From JBGPYM01 sp041493205 (GTDB lineage: Bacteria > Bacteroidota > Ignavibacteria > UBA10030 > UBA6906): 6,260 nucleotides of DNA. The stretch covers positions 1 to 6,260 of the forward strand of contig JBGPYM010000196.1 of the NCBI GenBank assembly GCA_041493205.1, written 5' to 3'. The notes beneath the pieces were generated by a model that had not been told where the DNA came from, did no database searches, and worked only from the letters and a program-made list of their open reading frames with translations. Below are positions 1 to 6,178 of this stretch, piece by piece; position 1 is the first letter of the stretch; every line of letters begins with the position of its first letter. A program made the position numbers and the translations under genes.

Positions 1-238
1 AATTCAAGAGAAGTTGTATCACGCTGTCCATTCTGGCCCTAAGAATATATTTGGAAAGAGTGATCCCCTCCTGGCAAGTAAAATGTCTTCGCAACGTTGT
101 GGGCGGGACTTTCAGTCTGCGGGCCAAGTCAGCGATCGACTTGATATGACAAAGTTCTTTGGAGACCAATTCCTTGACACACTTGATTTCTGAATATGGA
201 TTTCCATAATCGTTCAAGGGGTAAGGGTTCGTGATCAT
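1..238 (-). CDS. Small AraC-family helix-turn-helix transcription regulator, C-terminus cut off by the window edge
   Basis: Likely a DNA-binding transcription regulator. The 79 visible codons run from ATG at 238 to the left edge without a stop. Residues 34-54 form the first helix-turn-helix of an AraC domain (SIADLARRLKVPPTTLRRHF), followed by the typical wing-and-helix text GITLSKYILRARMD at 58-71, where family members have G-x-T-x-x-x-Y-x-x-x-x-R. The second helix-turn-helix would lie outside the window. The start is chosen because GGAGG sits about 5 bases upstream. ATG at 262 is in frame but has a poorer site. An in-frame stop at 296-298 excludes a long N-terminal sensor domain, so the protein begins only about 15-30 residues before the domain, as in stand-alone SoxS/MarA-type proteins. 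Target genes and inducer are unknown. The fold assignment is fairly secure; any oxidative-stress role is inference from the neighbours. Confidence 0.8.
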   Translation of the reverse strand, partial: MITNPYPLNDYGNPYSEIKCVKELVSKELCHIKSIADLARRLKVPPTTLRRHFTCQEGITLSKYILRARMDSVIQLLLN

Positions 239-447
239 ATGTCCCTCCGCCAAATTGAACATACCCTGCAATGAGCATGGTAAAGAGGCTCCCGATTATT
301 TCTGGGATCCCCGAGTCGGCCCTACACAGGTATGTATTCGATTTTGAGCAAGAACGGAGAAGTGTCGGAGGGAATGAGCCCTTAAGGGTCAGAACAGCAG
401 ATAATTCGTCAACCGAGCAGCGGTTGTTTTCAATAGGGTGCGCGTAC
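239..447. other. Intergenic region upstream of the AraC-family gene
   Basis: This gap lies between the operon terminator and the start of the regulator gene. It is visibly richer in A and T than the operon. No reading frame on either strand looks like a protein. It should hold the promoter of the regulator gene, but no convincing pair of elements is seen. A weak minus-strand candidate is TTGCTC (346-351) with TGTGTA (323-328) at a 17-base spacing. A good -35-like TTGACG (407-412) has no good partner. A perfect 10-base palindrome, CCCTTAAGGG, lies at 379-388. Confidence 0.5.
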
Positions 448-485
448 AAAAGAATCGCCCCCGGCCGGCACGCGGCGCGGGGGCG
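448..485 (-). terminator. Rho-independent terminator after iscX
   Basis: Perfect 8-base arms CGCCCCCG (456-463) and CGGGGGCG (478-485) enclose a further 4-base pair of arms, GCCG (464-467) and CGGC (473-476). One unpaired base lies at 477 and the loop is 5 bases. Read on the minus strand, the stem is followed by A and then TTCTTTT (454-448), as expected of an intrinsic terminator. It begins about 20 bases after the iscX stop and most likely ends the whole suf transcript. Confidence 0.88.
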
Positions 486-505
486 CAGGTGTGAGAAAGG
501 TGAAA

Positions 506-709
506 TCAGCTGTCCGCCTGGTCATACCACGCGGACTGGATTGCCTCGAGGATCTCATCGGTTCCCGCTTCGGGTACATCGCCGAAACCGGGGAGCCCTG
601 TGATCATCGCGCGAAGCTGCGGCAGTTCCAGTGCGAGCGGATCAGTTTCCGGATACTGCCTCGCCAGATCGCGTGCAATATCTCCGATGTCCCGCCAGGT
701 GCGCTTCAC
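506..709 (-). CDS. iscX: Fe-S cluster assembly protein IscX (YfhJ family)
   Basis: A 67-residue acidic protein, matching the usual length of IscX (E. coli 66). IscX binds the cysteine desulfurase IscS and iron, and is thought to tune cluster assembly as a frataxin-like adaptor in the cytosol. Family positions seen are W5, the YPETDP segment at 19-24, LPGFGDVP at 39-46 and DEILEAIQSAWYD at 51-63. These align closely with the E. coli sequence (YPDLDP, FDDDP, KILEAI, VWLDE). The start is GTG at 709, 18 bases after the dismutase stop and in the same frame. The nearest purine-rich stretch, around that stop, is weak and far away, so translation probably depends on coupling to the upstream gene. A terminator follows. 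IscX normally closes isc operons; here it closes a suf operon, where its partner would presumably be SufS. That partnership is inference. Confidence 0.9.
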   Translation of the reverse strand: MKRTWRDIGDIARDLARQYPETDPLALELPQLRAMITGLPGFGDVPEAGTDEILEAIQSAWYDQADS

Positions 710-727
710 GAGAATGCGGTATGGCTC

Positions 728-1474
728 TTACCGTGAGTACTTCTTGTAACGGTCGTTGATCCGGCCCCAGTGGAGATGGGCAATGAAATTGTCCACGTAG
801 GCGGCGCGCTTCGGGCCGTCTTTGTGGTAGTACGCATGCTCGAAAACGTCCACCGGGATGAGGGGAATGCCGCCCCAGATGGCGCCGTAGTGGTGTTCGT
901 CCACAAGTATGTTGAGCAATCGTTTCGAATAGAGCTGGTCGTAGACAAGGACTCCCCAGCCGCTCAGTTTCGCCGACACTGCGGCGGCTTTGAAATCCGC
1001 CTTCCATGCGTCCATCGTCCCGAATTCCTTCTCGATGGCCGCTTTTACATCCGGACCCTTTGCCGGATCTCCGTCCCCTCCCATCACTTCCCAGTAGACG
1101 TCATGGAGGACGGTGCCGGCATGGTTCCAGGTCAGGCGCCGCTTCATTTCGCCGATTGGGCTGTAGTTGCCGTTGGCAGCGGAGCGGTCGGCAGTTTCGA
1201 GCCCTTTTTCAATGTTGTTGAGGGCGGTGATATACCCCTTGTGATGAGTGTTGTAGTGCCAGTCCGTCGTCTCTGCATCGATGACCGGGGCAAGGAGCTT
1301 TTTTGCCTCTTCATCGGAGTACGGGCGCGGATTGAACTTCCATTCGTACGGCATGTGACTATTCTCCTGAGTTGGTAGTGTGCTGGACAAGACTTTTTCC
1401 ACAGGTGCAATGCCCCCGACGAGGCTGAGCGCCCCGCCTGCTGCAACCGTTTTCACAAAGGCGCGTCGTTTCAC
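728..1474 (-). CDS. Fe/Mn superoxide dismutase with twin-arginine leader
   Basis: Converts superoxide to hydrogen peroxide and oxygen. From GTG at 1474 the protein has 248 residues. Residues 1-8 (MKRRAFVK) match a twin-arginine motif, followed by the hydrophobic stretch TVAAGGALSLVGGIAPV, which suggests Tat export; no clear AxA cleavage site is seen. The catalytic domain begins near residue 41. Predicted metal ligands are H73 (in WHYNTHH), H124 (LHDVYW), D209 and H213 (DVFEHAYY). H194 falls where mycobacterial iron SODs carry a histidine, so iron is possible, but the metal cannot be read with certainty. The GTG is preceded by AAGGA at 9 bases. A second in-frame start, ATG at 1354 (M41), has AGGAG at 9 bases and would give a leaderless 208-residue enzyme. 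An earlier in-frame ATG at 1546 lies inside the sufA-like gene and is less likely. The gene is 41 bases after the A-type carrier gene, evidently co-transcribed. Confidence 0.9.
   Translation of the reverse strand: MKRRAFVKTVAAGGALSLVGGIAPVEKVLSSTLPTQENSHMPYEWKFNPRPYSDEEAKKLLAPVIDAETTDWHYNTHHKGYITALNNIEKGLETADRSAANGNYSPIGEMKRRLTWNHAGTVLHDVYWEVMGGDGDPAKGPDVKAAIEKEFGTMDAWKADFKAAAVSAKLSGWGVLVYDQLYSKRLLNILVDEHHYGAIWGGIPLIPVDVFEHAYYHKDGPKRAAYVDNFIAHLHWGRINDRYKKYSR
1355..1371 (-). promoter_or_regulatory. Internal ribosome binding site for a leaderless dismutase
   Basis: On the minus strand the text CAGGAGAATAGTCAC stands directly before ATG at 1354. AGGAG with 9 bases of spacing is at least as good as the site before the GTG at 1474. 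The protein starting here (MPYEWKF) begins where cytosolic superoxide dismutases usually begin. This supports a second translation product without the Tat leader. It is seen only as sequence, and no expression evidence is available. Confidence 0.55.
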
Positions 1475-1515
1475 AGGTGTTGTTCCTTGCTGGTGGTTGA
1501 ACGATGCCCGGGAGG

Positions 1516-1884
1516 TCAGACTCCGAAGGAGCTGCCGCATCCGCATGTCTTTGAAGCCTGCGGATTGTTGAAGACAAAACCCTTGCCGTTCAGTCCGTCG
1601 CTGAAATCGAGGACAGTCCCGCTGAGATAGAAGAGACTTTTCGGATCGATAAACACCGTCACGCCGAGCATGGTGAACACCTTGTCGGTTTCCTTCGGGT
1701 GCTCATCGAACCCGAGCACGTACGAGAGTCCGGAGCATCCTCCCCCCTTCACGCCGAGACGCAGGCCATGTTCGGCGGGGATGCTGTTCTCCTTTTTGAG
1801 TTTTTCCACCTGTGCCGCGGCTTTCGCGGTCAGGGAGATCTCCTCGTTGAGAACGGGTTTGTCGTGCGTCAGAGTATCGGCCAT
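1516..1884 (-). CDS. A-type Fe-S carrier, SufA/IscA/ErpA (HesB) family
   Basis: A 122-residue cytosolic A-type carrier that accepts iron-sulfur clusters from the scaffold and passes them to target proteins. The three conserved cysteines are present: C50 in GGGCSG, and C114 and C116 in the C-terminal TCGCGSSF. Other family text includes LRLGVKGGGCSGLSY at 41-55 and FVFNNPQA at 103-110. The first 15 or so residues are a loose extension. The start ATG at 1884 has GGAGG 4 bases upstream. The gene lies 44 bases after sufT and 41 bases before the dismutase GTG. Position in the operon favours a sufA role, but sequence alone does not separate SufA, IscA and ErpA, so no symbol is given. Confidence 0.92.
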   Translation of the reverse strand: MADTLTHDKPVLNEEISLTAKAAAQVEKLKKENSIPAEHGLRLGVKGGGCSGLSYVLGFDEHPKETDKVFTMLGVTVFIDPKSLFYLSGTVLDFSDGLNGKGFVFNNPQASKTCGCGSSFGV

Positions 1885-1928
1885 GGGGCCTCCGCAATTA
1901 CCGAATGAGAATTAAGAATAGATTCGCT

Positions 1929-2300
1929 TTACTGCATGCCGAGTTCGAGCCTGGCGGCTTCCGTCATCATGGACGGGTTCCACGCCGGCTCCCAGACGAT
2001 GTTCACCCGGACCGCCGTGACGCCCGGGATGGTTCTTGCCTTTGTCTCGACTTCCTTCGGCAGCGATTGCGCGGCCGGGCAATGAGGCGTCGTCAGAGTC
2101 ATCGTGATCAGTACACCGCCGTCGAGCGCCACCCGCACGTCGTAGATGAGTCCGAGCTCATAGATGTTGACGGGAATCTCCGGGTCATAACAGGACCGGA
2201 TCATTTCGATGATCTGGCCCTCGATCAGCTTCTGCTCGATCGTGCTGATCTGCGCGGGCTCCGCCGGCTGCTGAGGTTCTTCGTGTTTCGTTTCTTCCAT
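1929..2300 (-). CDS. sufT: SUF-associated MIP18/DUF59 protein, SufT type
   Basis: A 123-residue protein of the MIP18 (DUF59) family, which helps maturation of iron-sulfur proteins and is often encoded in suf operons. The first 17 residues are a proline/glutamate-rich tail. The domain follows, with CYDPEIPVNIYELGLIYDV at 37-55, the conserved cysteine C74 in TTPHCPAA, and the C-terminal WEPAWNPSMMTEAARLELGM, which is characteristic of the SUF and PaaD branch. The start ATG at 2300 is chosen because CGGAG lies 8 bases upstream and it follows the sufU stop by 5 bases; an in-frame ATG at 2378 lies inside sufU. A PaaD-type role is unlikely because no phenylacetate genes are nearby. Confidence 0.88.
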   Translation of the reverse strand: MEETKHEEPQQPAEPAQISTIEQKLIEGQIIEMIRSCYDPEIPVNIYELGLIYDVRVALDGGVLITMTLTTPHCPAAQSLPKEVETKARTIPGVTAVRVNIVWEPAWNPSMMTEAARLELGMQ

Positions 2301-2305
2301 GCCCG

Positions 2306-2758
2306 TCACTCCGTAGATACTTTCTCTGCGTCGCTCCCGAGGGCGGCATGCAGCGTATGCCAGGCAAGGCTCGCGCATTTGACCCGCGCGGGGAATTCAC
2401 AGACGCCTGAAAATGCCGCCAGCTTGCCAAGCCGTCCAATGGCTTCTTCGCCCTGTTCGCCGCCGGTGACCAGGGAGTGAAACGATCCGAACAGCTCCTC
2501 CGCCTCCTCTTTGGTCTTCCCTTTGACCATCGAGCTCATCACCGAGGCTGACGCTTTCGAAATCGCACACCCGCTGCCGGTGAAACTGACGTCCTCGATG
2601 ATCTCGCCGCTCATTTTCAGATAGATCGTGTAATGGTCGCCGCAGAGCGGGTTGTACCCGTCAACGTACTTTGTCGCGTCGTCCATTGCCCGAAAATTCC
2701 TCGGGCTCTTATTGTGGTCAAGAATGACCTCCTGGTAGAGATCGCGCAGGGCGGACAT
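2306..2758 (-). CDS. sufU: Zinc-dependent sulfur transfer protein SufU
   Basis: A 150-residue IscU-like protein (B. subtilis SufU 147). SufU accepts persulfide sulfur from SufS, through ligand exchange at its zinc, and hands it to the SufBCD scaffold. Predicted zinc ligands are C39 and D41 (PLCGD), C64 (GSGCAIS) and C128 (RVKCASLAW). The stretch between the last two, about residues 80-118, is longer than in IscU, and this insertion marks SufU. A fifth cysteine, C120, lies just before the last ligand. The start ATG at 2758 overlaps the sufS stop (TGATG) and has GAGGTG upstream, so translation is coupled to sufS. No sufE is seen in the window, in line with SufU doing that job. Confidence 0.95.
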   Translation of the reverse strand: MSALRDLYQEVILDHNKSPRNFRAMDDATKYVDGYNPLCGDHYTIYLKMSGEIIEDVSFTGSGCAISKASASVMSSMVKGKTKEEAEELFGSFHSLVTGGEQGEEAIGRLGKLAAFSGVCEFPARVKCASLAWHTLHAALGSDAEKVSTE

Positions 2759-4029
2759 CAGCCAAGCACCTCACGGACCGTTTGCAGGGCGGCGATAAAC
2801 GTATCGACTTCTTCCTTCGTGTTGTAGAACGCGAACGACGCGCGCACCGTGGCATTGACACCGAACCTCTGCATCACCGGCTGGGCGCAGTGATGGCCGG
2901 TCCTCACGGCTATCCCTTCATTGTCCAGGATCGTTCCAATATCATGGGGATGAATCCCTTCAATGACAAACGAGAGAACGGCCGCCTTTTCCTTCGCCGT
3001 GCCAATAATCCGCACGCCCGGCACAGCGCTGATCGCCTTCGTCGCATACTCCAGAAGATCGTGTTCGAAGGCTTCAACACCTGCCATATCCATCTGGTTC
3101 AAGTAATCGATGGCTGCGCCGAGCCCGATGGTCCCTTCGATGTTTGGCGTTCCTGCCTCGAACTTATGCGGCAGATTGTTATAGATTGTCTTGGCGAACG
3201 TTACCGACTTGATCATATCTCCCCCGCCCTGATAGGGGGGCATCGCCTCGAGGAGCGCTTCCTTTCCGTACAGAACACCGACCCCCGTGGGGCCAAATGT
3301 CTTGTGGGCCGAAAAAGCGTAAAACTCGCACCCCAGGTCCTGTACGTCCACTTTCATGTGCGGGACCGCCTGGGCGCCGTCGACAAGCACGGGGATCCCC
3401 TTCTGGTGCGCCATGGCAATCATCGACTTCACCGGGTTGATCGTCCCGAGAGCGTTCGACACGTGGACGAGCCCGACGATCCTGGTCCGCGGCGTCAGGA
3501 GGCGTTCATATTCTTCAAGGATGATTTCACCGGCGTCGTTGATCGGGATAACCCGAAGCGACGCGCCCTTCTCCTCGCACAGCATCTGCCAAGGAACGAT
3601 ATTGGAATGGTGCTCCATGGCGGAGATGAGGACCTCATCGCCCGGGCCCACGTGCCGCCGGCCGTATGAATGGGCAACAAGATTAATCCCCTCCGTGGTT
3701 CCCCGGACGAAGACGATCTCGCGCTGCTGTGCGGCATTCAGAAACCGCTGCACCTTGACGCGCGCGCCCTCATACGCCTGCGTCGCCTGCTCGCTCAGAA
3801 AGTGCACGCCGCGGTGGATATTGGAATTCTCTTCTTCATAATACCGCATGATGGCGTCGATCACCACCTGCGGCTTCTGGCTGGTTGCGGCGTTGTCGAA
3901 ATACACCAGCGCCTTGCCGTTCACGCGCTGCCGGAGGAGCGGGAAATGATGTCTGCAGCCGCGTACGGCGATGAACCGTGCCATCATGTCCACGTCCTGC
4001 GCGGCGGTCTGTGTCGTTGTTTCCATCAT
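2758..4029 (-). CDS. sufS: Cysteine desulfurase SufS (group II)
   Basis: A PLP-dependent enzyme that removes sulfur from L-cysteine, giving alanine and an enzyme-bound persulfide. It spans 423 residues from the first ATG, against about 405-410 usual. Seen in order: VYFDNAATSQKP (42-53), RGTTEGINLVA (109-119), the PLP-stacking histidine region EHHSNIVPW (139-147), VDGAQ (216-220) with D217 for the PLP ring nitrogen, K243 in SAHKTFGPTGVG as the Schiff-base lysine, and the catalytic C381 in RTGHHCAQP. All key residues are present. The start is uncertain. ATG at 4029 and 4026 overlap the sufD stop, but the GGGGAGGA there abuts the first ATG with almost no spacing. Met15 (ATG at 3987) has AGGA at 7 bases and gives a more typical N-terminus. 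The stop overlaps the sufU start by one base. Confidence 0.96.
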   Translation of the reverse strand: MMETTTQTAAQDVDMMARFIAVRGCRHHFPLLRQRVNGKALVYFDNAATSQKPQVVIDAIMRYYEEENSNIHRGVHFLSEQATQAYEGARVKVQRFLNAAQQREIVFVRGTTEGINLVAHSYGRRHVGPGDEVLISAMEHHSNIVPWQMLCEEKGASLRVIPINDAGEIILEEYERLLTPRTRIVGLVHVSNALGTINPVKSMIAMAHQKGIPVLVDGAQAVPHMKVDVQDLGCEFYAFSAHKTFGPTGVGVLYGKEALLEAMPPYQGGGDMIKSVTFAKTIYNNLPHKFEAGTPNIEGTIGLGAAIDYLNQMDMAGVEAFEHDLLEYATKAISAVPGVRIIGTAKEKAAVLSFVIEGIHPHDIGTILDNEGIAVRTGHHCAQPVMQRFGVNATVRASFAFYNTKEEVDTFIAALQTVREVLG

Positions 4030-5360
4030 TCCTCCCCGGCCAACCGCCCCTGCTGGAGACGGGTCCGAAGCATCGCGTCGAGGCGCGCACGAAGCGGCTC
4101 GACATGAAGCCGGTTAATGACGTCGCTGGCAAAGGCAAACGTCAGGAGATCGCGTGCGTCGGCTTCGCCGATCCCGCGCGCCCTCAGATAAAATACCTGT
4201 TCCTCGTCGAGCTGCCCCACGGTCGCACCGTGTGTGCACTTCACATCGTCGGCGAATATCTCGAGCTGCGGCTTGGTGTCGATCGTCGCATCCTCCGAGA
4301 GGAGGAGCGTTTTGTTCGTCTGTTTCGCATCGGTCTTCTGGGCGTCCACGCGGACGAAGATTTTGCCGTTAAACACGCCGCGCGACGAGCCGTCGAGGAT
4401 TGCTTTGTACAGCTCATGGCTGGCGCAGTGCGGCACTGCGTGATCGATCACCGTATGATTGTCTACGAGCTGGGTCCCCGTCGCAAGCGAGAGCCCGTTG
4501 AGCGTGCATTCTGCGTGTTCGCCGCCAAAGACCGCGGTGACGTTGTTGCGGACGAGCGCTCCGCCCATCGATACTGCGTTTGACGTGAAGACGCTCCCTT
4601 CCTCCAGCCGGATATGCGTCGTCCCTGTGTGGAAGGCGCCACCCGACTCCGTCTGCACCTTGTCATGCTCGACGACCGTCCCGCGACCGAGGGAGATTTC
4701 CGTCACGCTGTTCGTCCAGTAGACACCCGCACCCGCGTACGTTTCAATGATCGATGCCTTCGCACCGGCCCCCACGACAATAAGGTTCCGGACAGAGCAT
4801 ATAACGGGACCGGTGCTGCCGGTGCCGAGGAAAATACACTGGACCGGCGTTTCCAGGAGAGCATTTTCCTCCAGGTACACAAACGCGCCATCACGGAGGA
4901 AAGCGGTCCCGAGCGCTGTAAACGCATTCTCCCCGGAGCGCACCTGTTGTGCGAGATACTTGCCGACAAGGACGGGGTCCTCACGGAGCGCCGCCGCAAG
5001 ATTTCCGACACGGACCCCTTTCGGGAGGGAGGGAATCGACGAGAGCGCGGAAGCGTACAATCCATTGATAAAGACAAGCCGGGCCGCTCCAACAATCGCG
5101 AGCCGTTCAATATCTGCCGCAGGGATTTTTGCCGGATCAACCGCTTGGGCCGGCGTGAATTGAACGCGGGCGATCGGGGCAACGTTCGTATATCGCCACT
5201 CTTCGTCCGCCGTCGTAGGGAATCCGAGCGCGGTGAAGCGCGCAAGGGCGTCGCGACGGAGCGCGTGGACGGGGGATTTCGATTCCCCGTTGAGCGTCCG
5301 TTCGAATTCATCGAACTTCGCGGCGTACCACCCCTGAGCGTCTGTCAATTCGTTTTTCAT
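4026..5360 (-). CDS. sufD: Fe-S cluster scaffold subunit SufD
   Basis: A 444-residue subunit of the SufBCD complex, close to the usual SufD length. SufD pairs with SufB, binds SufC, and helps bring iron to the nascent cluster. The N-terminal helical part contains FPTTADEEWRYTNV (47-60), typical of SufB/SufD proteins. The middle is the repetitive beta-helix region. The C-terminal part carries C375 and H377 in DDVKCTHGATVGQLDEEQVF, corresponding to the conserved cysteine/histidine site at the SufB-SufD interface. The start ATG at 5360 is 13 bases after the sufC stop with a weak AGAGA site. A longer in-frame opening to 5471 lies inside sufC and is not used. The stop overlaps the first possible sufS start (ATGA). 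Confidence 0.95.
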   Translation of the reverse strand: MKNELTDAQGWYAAKFDEFERTLNGESKSPVHALRRDALARFTALGFPTTADEEWRYTNVAPIARVQFTPAQAVDPAKIPAADIERLAIVGAARLVFINGLYASALSSIPSLPKGVRVGNLAAALREDPVLVGKYLAQQVRSGENAFTALGTAFLRDGAFVYLEENALLETPVQCIFLGTGSTGPVICSVRNLIVVGAGAKASIIETYAGAGVYWTNSVTEISLGRGTVVEHDKVQTESGGAFHTGTTHIRLEEGSVFTSNAVSMGGALVRNNVTAVFGGEHAECTLNGLSLATGTQLVDNHTVIDHAVPHCASHELYKAILDGSSRGVFNGKIFVRVDAQKTDAKQTNKTLLLSEDATIDTKPQLEIFADDVKCTHGATVGQLDEEQVFYLRARGIGEADARDLLTFAFASDVINRLHVEPLRARLDAMLRTRLQQGRLAGEE

Positions 5361-5373
5361 GAGTGCGATTCTC

Positions 5374-6147
5374 TTATGCCCCCGCCGGGACGGCCGGCTG
5401 AAGGTCTTTTGCCCAGTCGTAGCCCTTCTCTTCGAGCATGAGGGCAAGTTCCTTACCGCCCGACTTGACAATCCGGCCGTCGAACAGCACGTGGACGACG
5501 TCGGGGACGATGTAGTTCAGGAGGCGCTGGTAATGCGTGACCACCACCACGGCGTTCTCCTTCGACCGGAGCTTGTTTACTCCCTCTGCGACGATCCTGA
5601 GCGCATCGATGTCGAGTCCCGAATCCGTTTCGTCCAGGATGGCAAGCGTCGGTTCAAGCACGGCCATCTGAAAAATCTCGTTCCGCTTCTTTTCGCCTCC
5701 GGAGAATCCTTCGTTGACCGGCCGGTTCAACAGAGTCTCGTCCATGTCGACCAGCTTCATTTTTTTCTTCACAAGAGCGAGGAACTCAATGGCATCGAGC
5801 GGCTCCTGTCCGCGGTGTTTGCGAATCGCGTTCAGCGCCGCCTTCAGAAAGTAGGTATTCGTCACCCCCGGGATCTCGACCGGGTACTGGAAGGCGAGGA
5901 AGAGCCCCTCGCGCGCGCGCTCTTCGGGGGGCATTGCAAGGAGATCCGTTCCTTTGTATCGCACCTCTCCTTTGGACACGACGTACGCCTCGCGGCCGGC
6001 GATCACACCTGCAAGCGTGCTTTTGCCGGAGCCGTTCGGCCCCATGATGGCGTGGATTTCTCCCTTGTTGACGGTCAGGTTGATGCCTGACAGGATCTCA
6101 TTTCCCTTAATGCCGGCAGGCAGATTTTTGACTTCCAGAAGACTCAT
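5374..6147 (-). CDS. sufC: Fe-S assembly ATPase SufC
   Basis: A 257-residue ABC-type ATPase that powers the SufBCD scaffold in the cytosol; it has no membrane partner. Seen in order: Walker A GPNGSGKST (36-44), Q-loop Q87 in AFQYPVEIPGV, ABC signature FSGGEKKR (148-155), Walker B with catalytic glutamate in AILDETDSGLD (169-179), and switch histidine H205 in VTHYQRLL. The wording ETDSGLD and EGFSGGEKKRNE is specific to SufC among ABC ATPases. The start ATG at 6147 has GAGGAG three bases upstream, rather close. The gene is 31 bases after sufB and 13 bases before sufD. Confidence 0.98.
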   Translation of the reverse strand: MSLLEVKNLPAGIKGNEILSGINLTVNKGEIHAIMGPNGSGKSTLAGVIAGREAYVVSKGEVRYKGTDLLAMPPEERAREGLFLAFQYPVEIPGVTNTYFLKAALNAIRKHRGQEPLDAIEFLALVKKKMKLVDMDETLLNRPVNEGFSGGEKKRNEIFQMAVLEPTLAILDETDSGLDIDALRIVAEGVNKLRSKENAVVVVTHYQRLLNYIVPDVVHVLFDGRIVKSGGKELALMLEEKGYDWAKDLQPAVPAGA

Positions 6148-6178
6148 CGACTCCTCATGATCATTGATGCCTGTGTAC

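Noticed and set aside
129..449. 106-codon minus-strand frame across the intergenic gap
   Set aside because: It runs through the operon terminator's T-tract end and into the AraC-family gene in another frame, has no recognisable motif, and lacks a ribosome site.
271..603. 110-codon plus-strand frame spanning the terminator and the end of iscX
   Set aside because: It crosses a strong terminator hairpin and lies antisense to iscX; the translation looks arbitrary, with an arginine-rich stretch produced by the GC-rich stem.
1885..1928. A/T-rich gap between sufT and the A-type carrier gene as a possible internal promoter
   Set aside because: No -35/-10 pair with reasonable spacing is seen, and a ribosome site fits normal operon continuation.
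2782..3669. 295-codon open frame on the plus strand opposite sufS
   Set aside because: It lies fully antisense to a gene with every SufS catalytic motif, has no recognisable domain, and is explained by base composition. Similar antisense frames opposite sufD (4614-5441), sufC (5359-6090) and the dismutase gene (770-1378) were rejected for the same reason.
6155..6165. ATGATCAT-type palindrome between sufB and sufC
   Set aside because: It is only 8 bases, has no T-tract, and sits by the sufC ribosome site; chance is sufficient.
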